Below, one piece after another: positions 13,323-19,751 of a stretch of 21,376 nt of DNA. Both the position numbers and the translations under genes were made by a program. A model generated the notes under the pieces. The model saw nothing but the letters and a program-made list of their open reading frames with translations, ran no database searches and was not told where the DNA came from. The stretch comes from JALZEG01 sp035942255 (GTDB taxonomy: Bacteria > Actinomycetota > CADDZG01 > WHSQ01): the NCBI GenBank assembly GCA_035942255.1, contig DASZDG010000129.1, forward strand, positions 1 to 21,376, in the 5' to 3' direction. Position 1 is the stretch's first letter. Each line of letters starts with the position of its first letter.

Positions 13323-13852
13323 TCCGGCGCCGGAGCGGTATGCGTACGGCGCTCGCGTCCGTGGCGTTGCTGGCGGTGGGTCTGGCGCCGGGGTTGGCGC
13401 ACGCGCACCTGCAGTTCGCGAACTCCGTCGACACGTCGACGAACCCGGGCGAGATCCGTTTCGAGGACAACACCGGGTACGACGACGCGCGTATCTGGTC
13501 CATCGACAGGTGGAACGCCGTCGGCAAGATCGTGATCGCGCCGGATGCGTGGAACACCGTCGCCGACTTGGAGTTCCAGACCGACTCGTCGGACACGGGG
13601 CTGTGCGGCAAGTACATCCCGTACGCGACGATCGCCGACGACATCAAGTACTACAAGCCCTCGTGGGATAACTACAGCACCGGCAAGCGGCGTGCCTGTG
13701 CGCTCCACGAGCTCGGCCACGCGCTGTCGCTCGCGCACAACAGCGACGACAAGAGTCAGGCGATGGACCCATGTCCTGTCTGTCTCAACCCGACGTACAC
13801 GACGTACCCGGGTGACCACGACAAGAAGGACTACTACTCCAAGTGGCATTGA
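13319..13852 (+). CDS. Secreted matrixin-like zinc metalloprotease
   Basis: A 177-residue small protease (170 if begun at ATG 13340). It has a signal peptide ending near AHAHLQ and a metzincin zinc site HELGHALSLAH (H130, E131, H134, H140), followed by the Met-turn SQAMDP (M149), as in matrixins. Four cysteines remain in the mature form (C96, C127 and the pair in CPVC), which could form disulfides. The domain is compact and lacks a hemopexin or other accessory domain. Substrate is unknown. TTG 13319 overlaps the mini-ORF stop; ATG 13340 has GGAG 4 nt upstream and also precedes a good signal peptide. The next gene starts 11 nt after the stop, so they are likely co-expressed. Confidence 0.85.
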   Translation: MIRRRSGMRTALASVALLAVGLAPGLAHAHLQFANSVDTSTNPGEIRFEDNTGYDDARIWSIDRWNAVGKIVIAPDAWNTVADLEFQTDSSDTGLCGKYIPYATIADDIKYYKPSWDNYSTGKRRACALHELGHALSLAHNSDDKSQAMDPCPVCLNPTYTTYPGDHDKKDYYSKWH

Positions 13853-13863
13853 GGGGGGGAGCT

Positions 13864-14484
13864 ATGAACATCCACGCACTTCGGCGGCCCCGGGTCATGC
13901 CGCTGGTCGCTCTGGGCGTCGGCGCGGCGCTCAGCTTGGGGATGATGCAGCTCGGCTGGTTCGGCGAGCCGAGGATCGTCGAGATCCACACGTCCTACGG
14001 CTTCGACCTGACCGACGCCGAGTCGGTCTTCGGCTACGCGCACTTCGTCGCGACGGCCGAGGTCACGGAAGAGCTGGGGAAGGTGGGGGACTCCACCCAC
14101 TTCAAGGTCTCGCCGGTCGAGGAGATGAAGGGCGAGCTCCCCGACAGCGTCACCGTGGCGCAGATCGGCTTCGAGCTCGACGGCGACGTCTACCAGATGG
14201 AGGACCAACCGCTCCTGGAGGTCGGCGAGACGTACGTCCTAGCGCTGACCGCGCCATACGAGGACGCGGCGTCCGAGGTCCTCACGGTCCTCGGCGGGCC
14301 CGTCTCGGCAGCGGCCGTGGACGTCGCCGATGAGGCCGCCCTCGAGGGACTGAGGACGGCCGCCGAGCATCGGAAGTGGCCGTCGGACCTTCCGAGGCAG
14401 GCTCTGGGAGAGCAGGCTCGGCGAGGTGCGGAGTGGGCGAGCCAGCACCGCGGCTACGGGATGGCGCGGTCGCACGCGTCGTGA
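13864..14484 (+). CDS. Unknown membrane-anchored or secreted protein
   Basis: I do not recognise this 206-residue protein. It begins with a basic stretch and one hydrophobic segment (about 12-32, PLVALGVGAALSLGMMQLGW), acting as a signal anchor. The outer part is acidic and beta-rich, with FVATAEVTEEL, FKVSPVEEMKG, VTVAQIGFELDG and LLEVGETYVLALTAPYE, reminiscent of a small extracellular beta domain. The C-terminus is polar. It has no catalytic motif or mature cysteine. ATG 13864 has GAGG in a G-run about 9 nt upstream. It lies between the matrixin gene (11 nt away) and the small two-helix gene (overlapping), so it may be a partner, substrate or inhibitor of that protease; this is inference. 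Confidence 0.75.
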   Translation: MNIHALRRPRVMPLVALGVGAALSLGMMQLGWFGEPRIVEIHTSYGFDLTDAESVFGYAHFVATAEVTEELGKVGDSTHFKVSPVEEMKGELPDSVTVAQIGFELDGDVYQMEDQPLLEVGETYVLALTAPYEDAASEVLTVLGGPVSAAAVDVADEAALEGLRTAAEHRKWPSDLPRQALGEQARRGAEWASQHRGYGMARSHAS

Positions 14485-14717
14485 TGGACGCGGCGGATGG
14501 AAGACTCGCGGACGTGAAGATGCTGCTGGTGGGCGTCGGAGGTGCGTGCGCGGGGGCGGTAGTGGGCGTCGTCCTGTGTTTCGGGATCGCGCTCGCGGTG
14601 CAGATGATTGCGCCGGCCGACACGCCGCCCGACTTCTACGTTCCGGTCGGTCTCGGCGTGGGGATCCCCGCCGGTGCGCTTGCTGCGCTGGCGTGGGTCA
14701 GGCGTCGCAGCCGCTAG
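14484..14717 (+). CDS. Small two-helix membrane protein
   Basis: A 77-residue protein of unknown function with two predicted membrane helices: about 13-40 (MLLVGVGGACAGAVVGVVLC and on) and about 49-70 (YVPVGLGVGIPAGALAALAW), ending in a basic RRRSR tail, which favours the C-terminus in the cytoplasm. ATG 14484 overlaps the preceding stop (TGATG), and a GTG at 14481 overlaps by GTGA, so it is translationally coupled to the membrane-anchored protein. It is the last gene before the strong hairpin at 14729-14774. Confidence 0.7.
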   Translation: MDAADGRLADVKMLLVGVGGACAGAVVGVVLCFGIALAVQMIAPADTPPDFYVPVGLGVGIPAGALAALAWVRRRSR

Positions 14718-14728
14718 GAAGCGAGAGA

Positions 14729-14774
14729 CGCGACGAGGAGGGGCCCCCGGGGGCGGGAGGCCCCTCCTCTCGCG
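14729..14774. terminator. Strong bidirectional terminator
   Basis: GAGGAGGGGCC (14735-14745) pairs perfectly with GGCCCCTCCTC (14759-14769). After a single bulged C the stem continues with CGCGA (14729-14733) and TCGCG (14770-14774). It lies between the convergent two-helix gene and the channel-like gene, so it can end both transcripts. Confidence 0.85.
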
Positions 14775-14781
14775 CCGGTTC

Positions 14782-15519
14782 TCAGACCCTGATCTGCTCG
14801 GCCCTCGCCTGGGCTCGCTGCTGTATCCGTCCGGTCGCACCGTCCGCCTGCTGCTTCACGTTGCCGGACTCCTGCTCGGCCCTCTGGGCCGCGCGCTCCC
14901 AGTAGCGCTTCATCGTCGTGATGCCGCCGCCGCCGATCGCGACCACCGACGAGCCGACGACGATCGCGAGGGCTGCGTAGAAGAGCCCGTTCACGACGTT
15001 CTCCGCGATGTTGAGCTGGTCGAGGGCCGCGAAGCCCGCGACGACGATCACGAGCGTGCTCGCGGTGACCGCCAGCGCCTTGCCGTAGCTGAGGCCGCCG
15101 AGAGACGCTTCGACGATCTCCTTGACGGCGGCCGCTATCGCCGCTCCGACGACGACGATCAGCATCGCGACGAATAGGTTGGGGAGGTACGCGACCACGC
15201 CCTGGATCATCTCGCTCACGGGGTTCGGACCGAAGACGCCGAAGGCGAGCTGCAGCACGAACAGCATGAGCGTGTAGAAGAGGACCTTCCCGAGCAGCGA
15301 CGACGGGTCGTACTGGGACTTCTCCATCGCCTTGCCGATGCCGCCCTTCTCCACCGCCTTGTCGAAGCCGACCCTCTCGAGCACGCGGTCGAGCACCTTC
15401 GAGATCGCCTTCGCTACGAAGTAGCCGATGACGAGGATGAGAGCGAAGCCGGCGAGCTTCGGCAGGAACGTCGCAACAGAGGTCCAGGCCTCGCCGAGAC
15501 CGTCTCTGAATTGATCCAC
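14782..15519 (-). CDS. Conserved-TM-helix (mechanosensitive channel-like) membrane protein
   Basis: A 245-residue membrane protein with two copies of the 'conserved TM helix' module found in small mechanosensitive-channel relatives: LPKLAGFALILVIGYFVAKA with the amphipathic stretch that follows it, and YLPNLFVAMLIVVVGAAIAA. In all about five hydrophobic segments are seen. The MscS beta-domain is absent, so gating or ion conduction is not certain. The C-terminus after about residue 205 is hydrophilic and rich in Gln/Glu/Arg, probably helical. GTG 15519 is preceded by AGGAGG. It diverges from the CarH/LitR-like regulator gene, which is a natural candidate to control it. Its leader can form a nested hairpin that reaches the Shine-Dalgarno. 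Confidence 0.8.
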   Translation of the reverse strand: MDQFRDGLGEAWTSVATFLPKLAGFALILVIGYFVAKAISKVLDRVLERVGFDKAVEKGGIGKAMEKSQYDPSSLLGKVLFYTLMLFVLQLAFGVFGPNPVSEMIQGVVAYLPNLFVAMLIVVVGAAIAAAVKEIVEASLGGLSYGKALAVTASTLVIVVAGFAALDQLNIAENVVNGLFYAALAIVVGSSVVAIGGGGITTMKRYWERAAQRAEQESGNVKQQADGATGRIQQRAQARAEQIRV

Positions 15520-15524
15520 AATTT

Positions 15525-15567
15525 CCTCCTTCGGGTTGAATGCCGTCTGGGCATCGGTTCCCGAAGG
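15525..15567 (-). promoter_or_regulatory. Nested inverted repeats in the divergent channel/regulator region
   Basis: CCTTCGGG (15528-15535) and CCCGAAGG (15560-15567) are perfect complements, and inside them ATGCC (15540-15544) pairs with GGCAT (15550-15554). On the minus strand the 3' arm runs into AGGAGG (15530-15525), the ribosome site of the channel gene. It can be an RNA structure controlling that gene, or a DNA operator for the adjacent MerR-type regulator, since it lies in the shared upstream region. Confidence 0.55.
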
Positions 15568-15593
15568 CCCGCAGGGGTAAAAGGAGAAAACCT

Positions 15594-15614
15594 ATGCACT
15601 TGGGCAGATCCTGA
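15594..15614 (+). CDS. 6-codon leader mini-ORF upstream of the CarH/LitR-like gene
   Basis: ATG 15594 has GGAG (in AAAAGGAG) 7 nt upstream and encodes MHLGRS, ending at TGA 15612-15614. The last base of the stop is the first base of the regulator's ATG (TGATG). The regulator has no Shine-Dalgarno of its own and the mini-ORF is in another frame, so coupled re-initiation is the simplest reading. Confidence 0.55.
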   Translation: MHLGRS

Positions 15615-16501
15615 TGGGGAACGTGCGCAGCGCGGAGCGAGAGGCGACGACCGAGATCCTGCGGCTCGGCGACGTCTCCGACGCGACGGGCGTCCCCGCT
15701 ACGACGATCCGGGCGTGGGAGGCGCGCTACGGGTGGCCGCAGCCCGCCCGCACCGCCGGCAAGCACCGCCGCTACAGCCGCGACGACCTGCGCCGGCTGA
15801 TCGCTCTCCGCAACGAGATCGCCCGCGGCCGCAACGCGGGAGAGGCCGTCGCGATGCTGCGCTCTATCGCAGACCGTCGCGCGCACCGCTACGTCGACGC
15901 GATCGTCGCCGGCGCGGTCGCGCTCGACCCGGCGCGGGTGCGGACCGCGCTGCTCGAGGCGGAGCGCGACCTCGGCGTGATGAGGGCGGTCGAGGACGTC
16001 GCGGTCATTGCTCTGCGCGAGATCGGCGACCTCTGGGAAGTAGGAACGTGCGACGTCGCGGGCGAGCACCTCGGCACCGGCGAGATCCGCAGGTGGTTCT
16101 CGGAGGTGGCCGCACGCGACGGCGGCGACCTTCCGGGCGATCCCGTGGTTCTCGCCTGCGCGCCCGAGGAGCTCCACACCGGAGGGCTCGAGGCCTTCCG
16201 CGTGCTGCTCATCCACCGCGGCGTGCCCGCGCTGATGCTCGGCGCGCTGACGCCGCCGGACTCGTTCGTGCGGACGGTCGTGGACGTGCGGGCGCGCGGG
16301 GCCGTGATGCTGTGCCACCGGCCGCAGGCGCGGCGAGGCTCCCTCACGACCTTGCGGCTGCTGACCCGCATCCGCGGGCTGGACGTCTTCTATGCCGGTA
16401 ACGGTTTCGCCTCGGCACGCGGCCGCAGGAGCGTCCCCGGCACCTATCTCGGGACCGATCTCGCCGCCGCGGCCGGCGTCGTCGCCGGAACGAACGCTTG
16501 A
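15614..16501 (+). CDS. CarH/LitR-like MerR-family regulator with B12-binding domain
   Basis: A 295-residue regulator. Residues about 15-83 are a MerR HTH (LRLGDVSDATGVPATTIRAW, YGWPQPARTAGKHRRY). About 85-165 is the helical bundle that caps adenosylcobalamin in CarH, with the Wx9EH motif intact: W141, then E151-H152. About 175-290 is a Rossmann-type B12-binding domain with ExHxxG (E186, H188, G191 in PEELHTGG), where the histidine is the expected cobalt ligand. It ends with the VPGTYLGTDLAAAA segment usual in LitR. Known CarH proteins bind operators as dark tetramers and release on light. Start ATG 15614 overlaps the mini-ORF stop. The end overlaps the ABC ATPase start (TTGA), placing it first in an operon. 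Confidence 0.87.
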   Translation: MGNVRSAEREATTEILRLGDVSDATGVPATTIRAWEARYGWPQPARTAGKHRRYSRDDLRRLIALRNEIARGRNAGEAVAMLRSIADRRAHRYVDAIVAGAVALDPARVRTALLEAERDLGVMRAVEDVAVIALREIGDLWEVGTCDVAGEHLGTGEIRRWFSEVAARDGGDLPGDPVVLACAPEELHTGGLEAFRVLLIHRGVPALMLGALTPPDSFVRTVVDVRARGAVMLCHRPQARRGSLTTLRLLTRIRGLDVFYAGNGFASARGRRSVPGTYLGTDLAAAAGVVAGTNA

Positions 16502-17166
16502 CCGGCGCAGTCATCGCCGCGGAAGGCGTCGTCCGGACCTATTCGCAGGGCGAGGAGGCCGTACACGCGCTGCGGGGCGTCGACCTCGCGGTCGAACGGG
16601 GAGAGTTCCTCGCGATCACCGGCCCGTCCGGCTCGGGGAAGTCGACGCTGCTCCACATCGTCGGAGGGCTCGATCGGCCCGACAGGGGCCGGGTGACGCT
16701 CGAGGGCCGCGACATGTCGTCCCTTCCGGACGAGGAGCTGGCGCTCGTACGGCGCCGCGAGCTCGGCTTCGTCCTCCAGTTCTTCAACCTGCTGCCGACA
16801 CTCAGCGCCGCGGAGAACGTCGGCTTCCCCCTGCTGCTCGACGGCCATGGCGACGCGCTCGCCCGGGCGCGGGAGTCGCTCGCCGCGGTCGGGTTGGAGC
16901 AACGCGCGGAGCACAGGCCGTCGCAGCTCTCCGGTGGAGAGCAACAGCGCGTCGCCCTCGCCCGCGCTCTGGTCACGGCACCGGCCGTCGTGCTCGCCGA
17001 CGAGCCCACCGGGAACCTCGACTCCGCCACCGGCGAAGGCATACTCGGCCTCTTGCGCGCGACCGCGGACCGCGGGCAGACGATCGTGATGGTCACGCAC
17101 GACGAGAGGACCGCCGACTACGCAGACCGCGTCGTGCGGCTGACGGACGGGCGGATCGTCTCGTGA
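16498..17166 (+). CDS. LolD/MacB-type ABC transporter ATP-binding protein
   Basis: A 222-residue ATPase with Walker A GPSGSGKSTLLHIVGGLDRP (residues about 42-61), Q-loop VLQFFNLLPTLSAAENV, signature LSGGEQQRVALARALV, Walker B VVLADEPTGNLDSATG and the H-loop VTHDERTADYADRVV. The LSGGEQQR and DEPTGNLD variants are typical of the LolD/MacB/FtsE group that works with FtsX-like permeases. TTG 16498 overlaps the regulator stop as TTGA, and its own TGA overlaps the permease GTG (GTGA). It powers the permease encoded next. Confidence 0.92.
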   Translation: MTGAVIAAEGVVRTYSQGEEAVHALRGVDLAVERGEFLAITGPSGSGKSTLLHIVGGLDRPDRGRVTLEGRDMSSLPDEELALVRRRELGFVLQFFNLLPTLSAAENVGFPLLLDGHGDALARARESLAAVGLEQRAEHRPSQLSGGEQQRVALARALVTAPAVVLADEPTGNLDSATGEGILGLLRATADRGQTIVMVTHDERTADYADRVVRLTDGRIVS

Positions 17167-19751
17167 AGGGCCTGCTCGCGTTCGTGCGGCGCGTGAACGG
17201 CCGTCACCTGAGGGAGAAGCGGCTGCGGACCCTGCTGACTATCGGGGGGATCGCCGCGGGCGTCGCGCTCGTGACGTCGATCACCGTCATCAACAGCACG
17301 TTGCTCTCTTCCGTCAGGGAAGGCATCCGCAGCCTCGCGGGGGCCGCAGAGATAGAGGTCGCGGCGGCGGACGAGACGGGTCTCCCACCCGGCGCCGTCG
17401 AGAAGATCGAGGCGCTCAACGGCGTGTACGACGCGGTTCCGGTGACGCGGACGACCGCGCGGTTGACGGGGCCGGCGGGAGAGAGCGATGTGCTCGTGCT
17501 GGGCGCGGGGCCCGATTTCCTCTCGCTGTTCCCGGAAGGCCTCGGCGAAGCCGGGCGCGTGTCGCTGGAGGGCGGCATCGGCGAGTCGGGCCGCGGGCTG
17601 CTGCTGTCGGAGCAGGTGCTCGAACGGCTGGGTGCGTCGATGCGCGACGAGGTCGAGGCGGAGACACCGTCGGGCTCGGTGACGCTCCAGGTGACCGGCG
17701 TAGTCGGCGGCCCCGGGATCGGCCTCCTCAACGGCGGCGACGTCGGCGCGATGGCGCTCCCGGCCGCGCAGGAGGCGTTCGAGAAGAGGGGCCGCGTGGA
17801 CTCGATCTACGTGATCGTCGGGGGCGGGACGTCCGCGGCCGCCGTCGAGCCGGCCATCGAGGAGGTCATGGGCGGTGCGGCGATCGTCGGGCCGCCCGGC
17901 GAGAGGGGCGAGGCGTTCGAGAGGACGCTCGAGAGCATCGCGGCGCTGACCTCGCTCGCGGGGGCGGTGTCTCTGTTCGTCGCGCTGTTCGTCGTCTACA
18001 ACACGATGTCGATCGCGCTCGCCGAGCGACGGCGGGAGCTGTCAATGGCGCTCGCGCTCGGCGCGAAGCGCAGCCAGCTCTTCGCGGCCTTCCTTGCCGA
18101 GGCGGCGCTGCTCGGGAGCGTTGCATCCGTTGCCGGAACCGGCGGAGGCATCCTGCTCGCACGCGTGCTCGTCGGTCGCTCGACCGAACAGTTCGCCGCG
18201 GTCGGGATCCGTTCGACGGGCCCCCTCGCCGTCGAGCCGTGGCACGTCTTGCTGGGCTTGATCGCGGGCATCGCCGTGTCGCTCGCCGGCGCGTTCCTGC
18301 CCGCGCGGCGGATCATGGGCGTCGCTCCTGTGGAGGCGCTGAGGCCGGAGGCCGGGAGGGAGTGGGCGCGCAACCGCGCCGGCGCGTTGAGCCCGGGCGC
18401 GACGGTCGCCGCCGGCGCGGTCGGCGTCGCGGTGTGCGTCGCGGGGATGGCGCTCTACATCGAGACCGGCGCGTACCCCGTCTCGGTGGTAGCGCTCGCG
18501 GCGGGTCTCGGCGGGATCACGGCGGTCCTTCCGGTCGCGGTCCCGCTCGGCGTGAGGGTGCTGCGGCCCGCCTTCGCCCGCGCGTTCGGCACGACCGGGC
18601 GCCTAGCCGCCGACGGGCTCGAGAAGAACCCGGGCAGGACGTCGGTGACCGTGGGCTCGCTCGTGCTGACCCTCGGGCTCGTCATTGGCGTAGGAGGAGC
18701 CGTGCAGTCGTTCGACCACCAGTTCCGCGACTTCGCCGCGCACTGGTACAGCCAGCCGCTCTACGTGCAGACGAACTCCTACAGCGGCGGCGTCGAGTCG
18801 GACCAACCGCTGGCGGGGAAGTTCCTCGAGCCGTTGCGGCAAGTGGAGGGCGTCGACAACGTCCTGCCGTTCCGGTACGCGAACCTCACGGTCGACGGCG
18901 AGCAGGTGATCGCCTACGTGCACCCGACGAGCGGTGAGGCGAGGGAGGACGCGGTCGAGGGGCTGTCCGTCGGAGGGGTCGACTCGGAGCCGCTCGTCGA
19001 CGCGCTCGACCGCGGCGAGGTCGTGATCGCGCGGCAGATGGCCGAGCGCCGGGAGCTCGAGCCGGGAGACCGCGTGCAGGTTGCGACTCCGGACGGCCTG
19101 CAGGAGCTCGTCGTCGGCGGGCTGTTCAACGACCTCGCGTCGTTCGACTCGATGTACATGTCCGCGGAGACGTACCGGCAGAAGTGGGGTGACGATCGCG
19201 CCGACGCGTTCGGGATCGACCCGGAGCCGGGCGTGTCCGTGCCCGAGCTCGAACGGCGGCTGGAGGAGACGGTCGCGCGGGAGGGCATCCCCGCGCAGGT
19301 GATCCGCAAGGAGGACCAGATCGAGAACATCGCTGCGACGGTGGACCAGATCTTCTCCATCGCCGAGGGGATCCAGCTCGCGGCCCTCGTGGTCGCGTTC
19401 CTCACGATCGTGAACACGATGTTCACCGCGGTCCTCGAGCGCAGATGGGAATTCGGGCTGCAGCAGGCCGTCGGCATGGGCCGCCGTCAGCTCGGACGGA
19501 CGGTGCTGCTCGAAGCCGCGGGCATCGGGGTGGTCGGCGGCGCCGGCGCGGTCGTCCTCGGCGCGGCCCTCGGCTTCCTCATGCTCACGAGCATGAACTT
19601 CCTCTACGCGTTCGACATCCCCTATCGCCCGCCGTGGGAGCTGTTCCTCGTCTCGCTCGCTGCCGGGACCGCAATAGCGGCGGCTTCTGCGGTGTACCCG
19701 CGGCGTCTGGCGACAAGGCTTCAGATCGTCGAATGCCTGCGGTACGAGTGA
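17163..19751 (+). CDS. Large FtsX-like (MacB-type) ABC permease
   Basis: An 862-residue membrane protein of the two-FtsX-domain permease class. TM1 is at about 24-43 (LTIGGIAAGVALVTSITVIN), followed by a first periplasmic MacB-like domain (to about 250) and an FtsX domain (about 260-390, with YNTMSIALAERRRELSMALA). A second hydrophobic pair and TM (about 410-520), a second large external domain (to about 725), and a C-terminal FtsX domain follow (IVNTMFTAVLERRWEFGLQQ). This class couples ATP hydrolysis inside the cell to movement of lipids, lipoproteins or proteins outside; the cargo is unknown. GTG 17163 overlaps the ATPase stop. The gene ends overlapping the phosphoesterase start by GTGA. 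Confidence 0.92.
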   Translation: MKGLLAFVRRVNGRHLREKRLRTLLTIGGIAAGVALVTSITVINSTLLSSVREGIRSLAGAAEIEVAAADETGLPPGAVEKIEALNGVYDAVPVTRTTARLTGPAGESDVLVLGAGPDFLSLFPEGLGEAGRVSLEGGIGESGRGLLLSEQVLERLGASMRDEVEAETPSGSVTLQVTGVVGGPGIGLLNGGDVGAMALPAAQEAFEKRGRVDSIYVIVGGGTSAAAVEPAIEEVMGGAAIVGPPGERGEAFERTLESIAALTSLAGAVSLFVALFVVYNTMSIALAERRRELSMALALGAKRSQLFAAFLAEAALLGSVASVAGTGGGILLARVLVGRSTEQFAAVGIRSTGPLAVEPWHVLLGLIAGIAVSLAGAFLPARRIMGVAPVEALRPEAGREWARNRAGALSPGATVAAGAVGVAVCVAGMALYIETGAYPVSVVALAAGLGGITAVLPVAVPLGVRVLRPAFARAFGTTGRLAADGLEKNPGRTSVTVGSLVLTLGLVIGVGGAVQSFDHQFRDFAAHWYSQPLYVQTNSYSGGVESDQPLAGKFLEPLRQVEGVDNVLPFRYANLTVDGEQVIAYVHPTSGEAREDAVEGLSVGGVDSEPLVDALDRGEVVIARQMAERRELEPGDRVQVATPDGLQELVVGGLFNDLASFDSMYMSAETYRQKWGDDRADAFGIDPEPGVSVPELERRLEETVAREGIPAQVIRKEDQIENIAATVDQIFSIAEGIQLAALVVAFLTIVNTMFTAVLERRWEFGLQQAVGMGRRQLGRTVLLEAAGIGVVGGAGAVVLGAALGFLMLTSMNFLYAFDIPYRPPWELFLVSLAAGTAIAAASAVYPRRLATRLQIVECLRYE

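Noticed and set aside
14714..16318. 534-codon minus-strand frame across the channel-like gene and the CarH-like gene
   Set aside because: It covers two genes whose motifs are clear in other frames; no domain in its own translation.
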